A stretch of DNA of 39,712 nucleotides from RGIG7179 sp051893555 (GTDB lineage Bacteria > Bacillota > Clostridia > Peptostreptococcales > Anaerovoracaceae): contig JBJFHL010000056.1 of the NCBI GenBank assembly GCA_051893555.1, positions 1 to 39,712 of the forward strand, in the 5' to 3' direction. This document shows, piece after piece, positions 25,455-32,948 of this stretch. Every line of letters starts with the position of its first letter. Positions within the stretch are counted from its first letter, which is position 1. The notes beneath the pieces were generated by a model that was not told the origin of the DNA, did no database searches, and worked only from the letters and a program-made list of their open reading frames with translations. Position numbers and translations under genes: made by a program.

Positions 25455-26054
25455 TTACTTCCGTACCAGCAGCTGCCGCTCCAGTTCCTGCAGCGCACGG
25501 GCGCGATGGCTGATCTGATTCTTCTCCTCCGCCGTCAGCTGTGCGAAGGTCTTATGATATCCGTCCGGCACAAACAGCGGGTCGTAGCCGAAACCGTTTT
25601 CGCCCACCGGCTGATCAATGATGCGCCCCGGGCACTCACCTCGCGCTACGATGGTCTCTCCGTCGGGAAAGATCAATGTAATCACCGAGACAAACTTCGC
25701 CGTCTTTTCCTTCGGCGGGACTTCCTCCAGAAGATGAATCAGCTTCTGATTGTTCTTTTCATCGTTTCCATCCTCCCCTGCGAAGCGCGCCGAGTAGACA
25801 CCCGGTGCACCGCCCAGATAGTCTACCATCAGCCCGGAATCATCTGCAATGGTGATCTGCCCGCAGATCTCCATGATGCCCCGTGCTTTCTTCAGGGAAT
25901 TTTCTTCGAAGGTTTCCCCATCCTCTTCAATTTCGATCTCGTCCGGCACGCCTGCCTCATTTCTCGGAATTACGTGCATGCCGTACTTCTTCGTGATGGC
26001 TTCGATTTCTTCTATTTTATGCTTGTTCTTGGATGCTGCCACAATGACTGCCAT
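25455..26054 (-). CDS. rdgB: XTP/dITP diphosphatase (non-canonical purine NTP pyrophosphatase)
   Basis: 199-residue Ham1/RdgB family protein that hydrolyses dITP, ITP and XTP to the monophosphates, keeping deaminated purines out of nucleic acids. Motifs are ASKNKHKIEEI at the N-terminus, the metal site region ADDSGLMVDYLGGAPGVYSARF, and GFGYDPLFVP. Start chosen by AAGGAG upstream. It is 24 bp after rph, a pairing common in Bacillota. Confidence 0.95.
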   Translation of the reverse strand: MAVIVAASKNKHKIEEIEAITKKYGMHVIPRNEAGVPDEIEIEEDGETFEENSLKKARGIMEICGQITIADDSGLMVDYLGGAPGVYSARFAGEDGNDEKNNQKLIHLLEEVPPKEKTAKFVSVITLIFPDGETIVARGECPGRIIDQPVGENGFGYDPLFVPDGYHKTFAQLTAEEKNQISHRARALQELERQLLVRK

Positions 26055-26078
26055 AGTTTTTTCTCCTTATCCCACTGC

Positions 26079-26804
26079 TTATCCTTCTGTGATTTCTCCG
26101 ATGATTTCTTTCTGTACCTGGTGCAGCTGTCTGCAGCCATTCTCAGCCAGTTCCAGCAGCGCTGAAAGGTCCTCCCTGGTAAACGGGCACTCTTCCCCCG
26201 TGCCCTGGACTTCGATGAACTCACCTTGATCGGTCATGACCACATTCATATCCACCTTCGCATGAGAATCCTCCGCGTAACAGAGATCCAGGATCCGTTC
26301 CTCTCCTGCCATACCTACGCTGACAGCAGAGACCTGTGCATTCACAGGGATTTCATCGATCATGCCCTGCTGCTTCATCCATTTCATCGCCTCCACCATA
26401 GCCACAAATGCTCCGGTGATAGACGCCGTTCTCGTACCGCCGTCCGCCTGAATCACATCACAGTCGATCCAGATGGTTCTCTCACCCAGTTTCTCCATAT
26501 CAACCACAGAACGCAGCGCCCGTCCGATGAGACGCTGAATCTCCACAGACCGGCCATCCTGCTTTCCGCCCTTATCCCGCTTCTTTCTGGTTCCGGTAGA
26601 GCCCGGCAGCATGCCGTATTCCGCAGTCACCCAGCCCTTTCCGGTTCCCACCAGATGCCGTGCCGTGGAATTTTCCACCGACGCGGTGCAGATGACTTTC
26701 GTGTTTCCCATTTCAATCAGCACCGAACCCTGCGGACTCATCAGATAGTGATTTGTTATTTTTACAGGCCGAAGCTGATCCTTTTCTCTTCCGTCAATTC
26801 GCAT
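26079..26804 (-). CDS. rph: Ribonuclease PH
   Basis: 241-residue phosphorolytic 3'-to-5' exoribonuclease trimming tRNA 3' ends. Family stretches are MRIDGREKDQLRPV, STGTRKKRDKGGKQDGRSVEIQRLIGRALR (a basic tRNA-binding region) and IWIDCDVIQADGGTRTASITGA with catalytic acidic residues. Full length for the family. GAGAGGTGG precedes the ATG. It is the first gene of rph-rdgB-yihY with its own promoter. Confidence 0.96.
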   Translation of the reverse strand: MRIDGREKDQLRPVKITNHYLMSPQGSVLIEMGNTKVICTASVENSTARHLVGTGKGWVTAEYGMLPGSTGTRKKRDKGGKQDGRSVEIQRLIGRALRSVVDMEKLGERTIWIDCDVIQADGGTRTASITGAFVAMVEAMKWMKQQGMIDEIPVNAQVSAVSVGMAGEERILDLCYAEDSHAKVDMNVVMTDQGEFIEVQGTGEECPFTREDLSALLELAENGCRQLHQVQKEIIGEITEG

Positions 26805-26840
26805 GTTCCACCTCTCGTCTCTTTTTTTTACATAAAATAT

Positions 26841-26869
26841 AGTATACCACAGAAATGGCGGGAATTCAA
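26841..26869 (-). promoter_or_regulatory. Promoter of rph-rdgB-yihY
   Basis: Leftward TTGAAT (complement of 26864-26869), 17-bp spacer, TATACT (complement of 26841-26846), about 37 bp before rph. Confidence 0.7.
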
Positions 26870-26883
26870 AAAAATCTGTGTAC

Positions 26884-26912
26884 TTGCCTGCGACTTTCTG
26901 TTACACTATTCC
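26884..26912 (+). promoter_or_regulatory. Likely promoter of the 2-hydroxyacid dehydrogenase gene
   Basis: TTGCCT at 26884-26889, 17-bp spacer, TATTCC at 26907-26912, about 33 bp before the ATG. It is back-to-back with the rph promoter. Confidence 0.5.
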
Positions 26913-26945
26913 CAGCAAAATATATTCGCAGGAGGATTTGAATCA

Positions 26946-27860
26946 ATGAAGATCGTCATTCTCGACGGGGCAACGATTACCCAGAACGACTTATCCTGGA
27001 ACGCGCTTTCTAAAATGGGTGAACTGGAAATCCACGGAAGAACACCGCAGGATCAGGTCACTGCTGTGATCGGGGAAGCCCCTGCCGCTTTTCTGAGTAA
27101 GTGTAAGATGACCGCGGAAGTCATGGATGCCTGTCCCAATCTGAAGTTCATCGGCATGCTGGCAACCGGTTATGATAATGTGGATCTGGATGCAGCAAGA
27201 AAACGCGGGATTGCCGTCTGCAACGTTCCGGCTTACTCCACCGACGCAGTGGCACAGCACACCTTCGCGCTGCTTCTGGAAATCACCAATGCGGTGGGTC
27301 TGCACAATGAAGCTGTCCAGTCGGGTGAGTGGAGCCGCTCCGCCGATTTCTGCCTGGTGAAGCAGCCCATCCTACAGCTTTCCGGTAAGTCTCTGGGCAT
27401 CATCGGCTACGGCAATATCGGCCGAAAAGTAGGGGAAATCGCAGAATCGTTCGGCATGAAAGTCAATATATACAGCCGGGATGCCGAAGCCGCAGTCACC
27501 TCGGATATCGTAACCCTCCACTGCCCGGCCACCGCCGGGAATATGGGCTTTGTCAATAAAGAGTTCATTGCGAAGATGAAAGACGGTGCCATTCTTCTGA
27601 ACACTGCCCGGGGCGCCCTGATCAATGAGGCTGACCTGGCAGACGCCCTACGGTCCGGCAAACTGGCCGCTGCCGGCATCGACGTGGTCAACGGAGAGCC
27701 GCCGCGAAGCGATCAACCGCTCTTCAGCGTTCCGAATCTGTTCATCACACCGCATGTTGCCTGGGCTTCCCGTGAAGCCCGCCAGACCATCTGTGACGTG
27801 TCCGCAGAAAACCTGAAAAGCTATCTGGAAGGCGGCACCCTGAACCGGGTAGACGTGTAA
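26946..27860 (+). CDS. D-2-hydroxyacid dehydrogenase (glycerate/hydroxypyruvate reductase-like), shortened
   Basis: 304-residue NAD(P)-dependent reductase of 2-oxo acids. The Rossmann motif is GYGNIGRKVGEIAESFGM. The catalytic residues are visible: Arg in LLNTARGAL, Glu in GIDVVNGEPP, His in ITPHVAWAS. The start has GCAGGAGG ten bases upstream; the long open frame before it overlaps rph and its promoter and is not coding. Between the second Rossmann strand (KVNIYSRD) and SDIVTLHCP there are only five residues, whereas relatives have ~15-20 with a helix, so this copy has an internal deletion or a minimal variant. Substrate unknown. Alone in its transcript, ended by a strong terminator. Confidence 0.88.
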   Translation: MKIVILDGATITQNDLSWNALSKMGELEIHGRTPQDQVTAVIGEAPAAFLSKCKMTAEVMDACPNLKFIGMLATGYDNVDLDAARKRGIAVCNVPAYSTDAVAQHTFALLLEITNAVGLHNEAVQSGEWSRSADFCLVKQPILQLSGKSLGIIGYGNIGRKVGEIAESFGMKVNIYSRDAEAAVTSDIVTLHCPATAGNMGFVNKEFIAKMKDGAILLNTARGALINEADLADALRSGKLAAAGIDVVNGEPPRSDQPLFSVPNLFITPHVAWASREARQTICDVSAENLKSYLEGGTLNRVDV

Positions 27861-27867
27861 CAAAAAA

Positions 27868-27909
27868 CAGAAAATCGAAGGATTCCGAAAGGTCCTTCGA
27901 TTTTTTTAT
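27868..27909. terminator. Bidirectional terminator between the dehydrogenase and dnaJ-like genes
   Basis: AAATCGAAGGA (27872-27882) pairs with TCCTTCGATTT (27893-27903), flanked by T-runs outward on the plus strand and A-rich sequence on the other side. It serves the rightward dehydrogenase and the leftward dnaJ-like gene. Confidence 0.85.
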
Positions 27910-27919
27910 GCATAGAATT

Positions 27920-28579
27920 CTAAATGCAGCAGAGCACCGGCATGCCCATATATGCGCCGCCTCCGCAGCAAAGATTGCAGAGCATCATATAGCCGCAGAC
28001 CTGCATGCAGTGGTTGCTGTAGGTGCCGGTCGGATTTCCGCCATAGCTGGCGCTGCGCTGCTGGTACCGCATTTCGCCGCCCTGCAGCTGATTCAGCAGG
28101 GATGCATAATTAAAATTATTCGGTTCAAAGGAGCAGGCGATTTTCGCATGCTCCAGTGCAATGGCATTGTTGCCGATGCGGTAATTGGCGATGGCGCTGT
28201 AATAATACCACGGTCCTCTTCTGTCCTGCACCTGTTCCAGCACATTGAGGCCTTCCCGGTAATATCCGTTCTGAATATAGTTCAGCGCAGACCGCAGATA
28301 CTGCTCATCCTGGGTTTCCGTACGTGCACCTGCCTGTCCGTAGCCGGCCTGCCCGAATCCCCAGAAGTCTTCTGCCGCTGCCTGGCCCTTGCCCTGCCGC
28401 TGATCCATGATCGTCTTATAGGCCTGCTGGACTTCCTTAAATTTTTCTTCATAGGCATCCTTATTCGGATTGTTGATATTGGCGTCCGGATGGTACTTTC
28501 TGCTCAGCTGCCGGTACGCTTTTTTGATTTCTTCTTCGGAGGCGTCATAGGAAACGCCTAATATCTCATAAGGATTCAT
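27920..28579 (-). CDS. J-domain protein with Cys/Gly-rich tail
   Basis: 219 residues. The first ~68 form a J-domain (MNPYEILGVSYDASEEEIKKAYR) with the HPD tripeptide in YHPDAN, needed to stimulate Hsp70 ATPase. A Gln/Gly-rich linker follows. The middle part (LRSALNYIQNGYYREGLNVLEQV) looks like one or two TPR-like helical hairpins. The last ~35 residues are rich in Cys, Gly and Met (CGYMMLCNLCCGGG). There is no DnaJ zinc-finger domain. The start at 28579 overlaps the stop of the upstream DUF5685 gene as ATGA, indicating coupled translation and a likely functional link. Client unknown. Confidence 0.85.
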   Translation of the reverse strand: MNPYEILGVSYDASEEEIKKAYRQLSRKYHPDANINNPNKDAYEEKFKEVQQAYKTIMDQRQGKGQAAAEDFWGFGQAGYGQAGARTETQDEQYLRSALNYIQNGYYREGLNVLEQVQDRRGPWYYYSAIANYRIGNNAIALEHAKIACSFEPNNFNYASLLNQLQGGEMRYQQRSASYGGNPTGTYSNHCMQVCGYMMLCNLCCGGGAYMGMPVLCCI

Positions 28580-29445
28580 CCCTGGTTCTGCTCCTTTACT
28601 GTTTCTGCTTTTTTCTTTTCCTTTTCCAGACGTCTGGATTTCACCTGGCCGTACCGCACCCATACACCGGAGTACAGGATATTCCGCAGGATCTCCACGT
28701 TTTCCACCAGCGGCAGCCGTTCGAAGGCATCGGTACATTCCCCCATCATCAGCATCATCAGCTGCAGGGCCTGCTCTTCGAAATTGTCGTTGCGGCAGAT
28801 TTCCTTAAACGGGTTATAGTCTCCGGTCTTCAGATCCAGCTCGATGTCTTCATAGGCATCCAGCAGGTAAATGAATTTCCCCAGATAGAATCCGATCTTA
28901 TATAAGTCTTCTTTCCAGAAATCGTCTTTATATGCGAAAACCTCCGCCATGATTTCTCCAAAGGACTTGGCCACCTTATCGATGGGCGTATTCTTCGCCT
29001 GCTCGGCGATATACAGCATATTCAGCTTTTTTTCGATGAAAGCGGCTTTTTCCGGATACTTTGCTTCCACTTTTTTCGCCCGACGGCGGAGCAGCTTCGC
29101 CAGTACCCAGCGGCTCAGCTTTTTCTCATCATTCCAGTCGTCCACGCATTTATGATATGACAGAAGCACACACATATCCGCACAGTAATCGCTGACGGTG
29201 TTATACCGCTGGCAGTGCTTATGAACCGGATGCATCATACAACGGCAGCAGGTTTCTTCGCTCTCCACGTCATAAAGATCGCTGAGCAGCATGACCAGAA
29301 ATACCATATCATAATTCAGCATGGATCTTCCGATCAGTCCGTGCCGCCGCTTCAGCGCTTCACAAAGTCCGCAGTAATAGCTCCGGTACTGCTCGAAATC
29401 CTTTATTTTTAATTCCGGTTTATTGATCATTACATACCCGAACAT
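28576..29445 (-). CDS. DUF5685-family protein
   Basis: 289 residues beginning MFGYVMINKPELKIKDFEQYRSYYCGLCEAL, the signature start of DUF5685. Conserved Cys-rich patches (YYCGLC near 25 and CCRCMMHP near 70) suggest a metal or thiol site, and helices dominate the rest; the overall look recalls polyprenyl-synthase-like helical folds but no DDxxD motif is clear. An ATG three codons upstream (29454) lies one base from the GGGAGGG ribosome binding site, so 29445, ten bases away, is the better start. It is co-translated with the J-domain gene. Function unknown. Confidence 0.75.
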   Translation of the reverse strand: MFGYVMINKPELKIKDFEQYRSYYCGLCEALKRRHGLIGRSMLNYDMVFLVMLLSDLYDVESEETCCRCMMHPVHKHCQRYNTVSDYCADMCVLLSYHKCVDDWNDEKKLSRWVLAKLLRRRAKKVEAKYPEKAAFIEKKLNMLYIAEQAKNTPIDKVAKSFGEIMAEVFAYKDDFWKEDLYKIGFYLGKFIYLLDAYEDIELDLKTGDYNPFKEICRNDNFEEQALQLMMLMMGECTDAFERLPLVENVEILRNILYSGVWVRYGQVKSRRLEKEKKKAETVKEQNQG

Positions 29446-29565
29446 GTTTCTCATACCCTCCCTGTTCCTATAAAACATTCTAAAATAAAATGTCCCGGAA
29501 TGTGTGTGCTTTGTGTGAATAATTCTGTTGTTTCCGTCATTTCCAGGTGCTTTTCCTCGTAAAAG

Positions 29566-29594
29566 TGGACAAAACATCCATTTTAGGTTATAAT
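29566..29594 (+). promoter_or_regulatory. Promoter of the lytic transglycosylase gene
   Basis: TGGACA at 29566-29571, 17-bp spacer, TATAAT at 29589-29594, about 57 bp before the ATG. Confidence 0.7.
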
Positions 29595-29651
29595 GGAACG
29601 GCATGTTGAATATTTTTCAGTATGTCTGAACAAAGAAGAGGAGAATTATTT

Positions 29652-30407
29652 ATGTATAAGAAACTGATTGCAGCCGTTCTGACGCTGGCAATGGTGCTGT
29701 GTACATGGGCTCCGGCCTTTGCAGATACTGTTCCGGAATCGGAAATACTGCCTGGCACAGAGGGATCTGCGTCTGAAACCGGAGACACATTGTCGGAAGA
29801 AAACACAGAAACCAGCGTGGAAGAAACATCCGAAGAACCGGTGGAATCCACGGAAGAGGAAGAACCTGCGGAAGAAGAAACGGATTCCTCCGAGGAGGAA
29901 ACGCCGAAGGAAACCGCCAAAGAAAAGGCGGCTCGCCTGAAAGCGGAAAAATACAGAAACGGCCTTGCTTCCTACATGCGGAAGATCAACCCGAAGATGG
30001 GAAAGGTATGGTCCCGCAAGCTGGCACAGACTTTCATCGACGCCGGAAAAAAATACGACCTGGATCCGAAGATCCTCATGGCTCTGGCTCAAAGGGAAAG
30101 CGGCTTCAATTCCAAAGCCACCAGCCCGTACGGTTACAAGGGCATGATGCAGACCAGCGACGGTCTGGCCAGAAGATACGGCTACAAGCCTTCCAGCCTC
30201 TATAAAGCGGAAGTCAGCATCGATGTGGCTGCCCGGTACCTGGGAGGCATGAAAAAAGAATTCGGCACCTACACCAAGGCGCTGTCCGGCTATGTGTACG
30301 GCGGCTACGCTGTTGAGAAGGGCCGCTATTCCACGGCAGCGGCGAAAGCCATGCTCCAGACCCGCCGGGAGATCAAAGCCTATCTGGAAAAGTACGATTT
30401 TATTTAG
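29652..30407 (+). CDS. Secreted lytic transglycosylase (SLT domain) with acidic linker
   Basis: 251 residues. A Sec signal peptide (MYKKLIAAVLTLAMVLCTWAPAFA) is likely cleaved after AFA, residue 24. Residues 30-88 are a Glu/Ser/Thr-rich linker, strongly acidic and low in complexity. A goose-type SLT domain follows from ~100, with the catalytic glutamate in ALAQRESGFN (E149), then GYKGMMQTSDGLARRYG and YAVEKGRY. It would cleave peptidoglycan between MurNAc and GlcNAc. The ATG at 29652 has GAGGAG upstream; ten codons of open frame before it lack a signal. Single-gene transcript with its own promoter and terminator. Confidence 0.88.
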   Translation: MYKKLIAAVLTLAMVLCTWAPAFADTVPESEILPGTEGSASETGDTLSEENTETSVEETSEEPVESTEEEEPAEEETDSSEEETPKETAKEKAARLKAEKYRNGLASYMRKINPKMGKVWSRKLAQTFIDAGKKYDLDPKILMALAQRESGFNSKATSPYGYKGMMQTSDGLARRYGYKPSSLYKAEVSIDVAARYLGGMKKEFGTYTKALSGYVYGGYAVEKGRYSTAAAKAMLQTRREIKAYLEKYDFI

Positions 30408-30414
30408 GAACACA

Positions 30415-30460
30415 ACAAAACGGCTGCCTCTGCACTCTGCACGAAACAGCCGTTTTTTTA
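30415..30460. terminator. Bidirectional terminator after the transglycosylase gene
   Basis: AAAACGGCTG (30417-30426) pairs with CAGCCGTTTT (30447-30456), followed by seven T. Serves both the rightward transglycosylase and the leftward beta-propeller gene. Confidence 0.85.
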
Positions 30461-30491
30461 TGATATCCTGTTCGTTTCTATCTGTTTACGA

Positions 30492-31490
30492 TTACCGTTC
30501 CCGTGTCTTGTATCCCTCTTCCCCGGCATGGTCCATATCAACCACCTTGTCCTCGCCGGTTGCCACGGTATAAACATGGAATCCCTGCTCGACACCTTCC
30601 GCCCAGGTCTGGTAGCAGACGACATCAGCACCCATATATTCCACCGTTGCATTATATACCGGGATCTCAAGCAGAAGCTCACGGGTGGCGCCGCTTAAGG
30701 ATGCCCTGTAAATGCGGTTATAATTCTTTTCGTAACTATGGGTGTAGTAGAAAAGCTTCCCACCGTCGACATAAGGGCTCAGCCCGCCTGTCAGTGTCCG
30801 GATGATCTTATTTGTCTTGCAGTCGAAAACACGGATGCCGTCTTTGCCTACGCTGGAGCCGTACAGATAGCGACCGTTGCCGGATGCATAGCCATATGTT
30901 GCGTTAAAGTTTACAGATACCTTTTTCAGTTCTTTTGATTTCAGGTTCAGTCTGTAAAGCGGTGTTTTTTGGGAATATACATTGTTTATATCTCCAGTCT
31001 GGAAGTAAAGGCTGCCGTTGTAGATCCCCAGCAGTGTAATCTCGTCGTTCCCTTTGAGGCTCACCGTTTTTAGCAGTTTCGGTTTACTACCATCGATGCT
31101 GCCGCAGTAGATTCGGCCTTTCTCTGCCCTTTTCAGACTGTAATAGATCTTCGAACCATTTGTAAGTACTTTACCGTTATACGGCAGGCTATCGGATAAC
31201 GACACGGTCGCAAATTTTACCTTTTTCCCATCCAGTGCGGTTGCATAATAGAAATATTTTTTCTGACTCTCGAAGTTGGACTCTGCCAAATAATACCCGC
31301 CGGTCGGCGCTTCTTTGATCCTTTCCAGCTCAAGATCACTCAGTGTATCAACGTCATCAACAGCATACATTCCTGCAAACTGGTATTTCACGGCCGCATC
31401 TGCTGTATCGATCGTCAGAAACATTGCACACAGCAGCAGCACTGCCAATGCAGCCATGAGGATACCAACCCTTTTCTGTCTTCTTTCCAT
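30492..31490 (-). CDS. Exported beta-propeller-like protein (DUF5050-type)
   Basis: 332 residues. The N-terminus (MERRQKRVGILMAALAVLLLCAM) is an uncleaved signal anchor or signal peptide. The rest consists of repeated short blades of the kind Y-F-x-x-x-D/E...G-K-x-Y-Y-S-x-x-G, for example GSKIYYSLKRAEKGRIYCGSIDGSK and GNGRYLYGSSVGKDGIRVFDC, as in the DUF5050/LRP1-like beta-propeller domains common in Clostridia. Likely an extracytoplasmic binding or sensing protein; ligand unknown. GGAGGG precedes the ATG. It has a strong promoter of its own. Confidence 0.7.
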   Translation of the reverse strand: MERRQKRVGILMAALAVLLLCAMFLTIDTADAAVKYQFAGMYAVDDVDTLSDLELERIKEAPTGGYYLAESNFESQKKYFYYATALDGKKVKFATVSLSDSLPYNGKVLTNGSKIYYSLKRAEKGRIYCGSIDGSKPKLLKTVSLKGNDEITLLGIYNGSLYFQTGDINNVYSQKTPLYRLNLKSKELKKVSVNFNATYGYASGNGRYLYGSSVGKDGIRVFDCKTNKIIRTLTGGLSPYVDGGKLFYYTHSYEKNYNRIYRASLSGATRELLLEIPVYNATVEYMGADVVCYQTWAEGVEQGFHVYTVATGEDKVVDMDHAGEEGYKTRER

Positions 31491-31566
31491 AGACTTTTCC
31501 CTCCGTTCTCGTGTATTTCCTTTCCCAGCCTTTTTGATCCGAAGACTGCCTTGTTTCTTTATCAAT

Positions 31567-31595
31567 AGTATAAGTAGTATTACACTTTCTGTCAA
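31567..31595 (-). promoter_or_regulatory. Promoter of the beta-propeller gene
   Basis: Leftward TTGACA (complement of 31590-31595), 17-bp spacer, TATACT (complement of 31567-31572). Close to sigma-A consensus and placed just after the mrp terminator. Confidence 0.75.
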
Positions 31596-31599
31596 TGGT

Positions 31600-31640
31600 A
31601 AAAAAAGACCCCATACTTTTTCAGTATGGAGTCTTTCTAT
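31600..31640 (-). terminator. Terminator of mrp
   Basis: 31604-31617 pairs with 31623-31636 (14 bp, one mismatch), followed leftward by a T-run. About 40 bp after the mrp stop. Confidence 0.8.
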
Positions 31641-31677
31641 TTTCGTCATAGCTGAAATGACATTGCTTTCTCATCTG

Positions 31678-32517
31678 TTACTGGCGGCTGCCGCAGCCTT
31701 CCACGCCGCAGCTTTCACAGCTGCCGCTGCAGCCCTCCGGTGCAGGCGGCATGCCGTCATGCTTGTCCGGGTTGTCTGCTTTCAGGCAGGCATCCACCAT
31801 GTTGTCCAGCCAGTCTCCCTCGAAGAGCTCGATCATACCCTTATCGCAAGCAGCCGCAATCTTCGGATTCATCGGAAGCTGAGACAGGGTCGGGATTGCA
31901 TATTTTGCAGCGACGTCCTCGATATGGCTTTCGCCGAAAATCTTATGCTGTTTGCCGCAGTCCGGGCACTGGAAGTACGACATGTTTTCCACGATACCGA
32001 TGACAGGAACCTTCATCATGTTGGCCATCTTGACCGCTTTTTCCACGATCATGGAAACCAGTTCCTGCGGGGAAGTGACGATCACCAGACCGTCCAGCGG
32101 CAGAGACTGGAATACGGTCAGTGCCACATCACCGGTTCCCGGCGGCATGTCCACATACATCACGTCCACATCGCCCCAGATCACGTCGTTCCAGAACTGC
32201 TCGATGACGCCGCTGAGAACAGGACCTCTCCATACCACAGGATCGGTGGTATCTTCCAGCAGGGAGTTGACGGACATGGTGCGTATGCCGGTTTTGGAAA
32301 CCACCGGGAAGATGCCCAGATCGGTGCCGGCAGCCTTTTCCTTCAGGCCGAACGCTGTCGGAATGGACGGGCCGGTCACATCCGCATCCAGAATTGCCAC
32401 ATTGTATCCCAGCCGCTGGGTAGCCACTGCCAGCATGGAAGTTACGGAGGACTTGCCCACACCGCCTTTACCGGATACCACGCCGATTAATTTCTTTACG
32501 TTGGATTGACTGTTCAT
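31678..32517 (-). CDS. mrp: Mrp/NBP35-family Fe-S cluster carrier ATPase
   Basis: 279-residue P-loop ATPase of the Mrp/ApbC/NBP35 family, which binds a [4Fe-4S] cluster and transfers it to apoproteins. The deviant Walker A motif is SGKGGVGKSS (residues 15-24). The bridging CxxC is in YFQCPDCGK. Other family stretches are PPGTGDVALTV and GIVENMSYF. The last ~20 residues form an extra Cys-rich tail (CSGSCESCGVEGCG), seen in many Clostridia homologues. AAGGAGA precedes the ATG. The many Fe-S enzymes in the window (IlvD, LeuC) are possible recipients in general, though nothing here ties it to them. Ends in a clear terminator. Confidence 0.92.
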   Translation of the reverse strand: MNSQSNVKKLIGVVSGKGGVGKSSVTSMLAVATQRLGYNVAILDADVTGPSIPTAFGLKEKAAGTDLGIFPVVSKTGIRTMSVNSLLEDTTDPVVWRGPVLSGVIEQFWNDVIWGDVDVMYVDMPPGTGDVALTVFQSLPLDGLVIVTSPQELVSMIVEKAVKMANMMKVPVIGIVENMSYFQCPDCGKQHKIFGESHIEDVAAKYAIPTLSQLPMNPKIAAACDKGMIELFEGDWLDNMVDACLKADNPDKHDGMPPAPEGCSGSCESCGVEGCGSRQ

Positions 32518-32948
32518 TTCTAAGATTCTCCTTTATATTTCAAATGTTGATTTAACTGGTATTGTCCACACATCGCTGACAATATATTTACCACCAAAAT
32601 TCCATTTGTAAACGGAAGAATCTCTTCGGGATGCAGGGCACACGGTATTCCACGGCCTTCCACAGCTTTTGACACGCAAAAAGGGACGCCAATTGCGCAT
32701 TTTTTCTGCGGTTGGCGTCCTGTTTTATCGGCGAAAAGCAATTATCCGGCTAATGGTTAACATTATTTTCCGTTTATACCATTTTACAACTGTATTATTT
32801 AACTATTTTAATCATTATTTCACTTTTACTTGCGTGTTGCAATGAAAATTTCTCGCCAAAACAGTCCAAATTCACTCTGCCGGGACGCCAAATTAAAATC
32901 CAAGGGATGTTTGGCGTCCCTTTTGCCTTGCAGAACTGACGAAGGGTG
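32518..32948. other. Gene-free stretch between the serpin operon and mrp
   Basis: 430 bp with no credible gene. The paired-hairpin element copy B fills 32666-32937. The remaining ~150 bp before mrp should contain its promoter, but I cannot pick a convincing -35/-10 pair. Confidence 0.6.
32666..32937. repeat. Paired-hairpin intergenic element, copy B
   Basis: 272-bp non-coding element with the same plan as copy A. Hairpins GGACGCCAA/TTGGCGTCC are at 32684-32692/32712-32720 and 32883-32891/32911-32919, each with a 19-nt loop. The 27-bp outer ends (32666-32692 and 32911-32937) are inverted to each other and similar to the copy A ends. The AT-rich interior (about 160 bp) shows little similarity to that of copy A beyond composition. 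As in copy A, the left hairpin is followed leftward by a T-run, so it may terminate the leftward serpin operon; the right hairpin would act rightward. Confidence 0.8.

Noticed and set aside
26226..26945. N-terminal extension of the 2-hydroxyacid dehydrogenase frame
   Set aside because: It overlaps rph on the other strand and both promoters; the homologous start at 26946 has a strong ribosome binding site.
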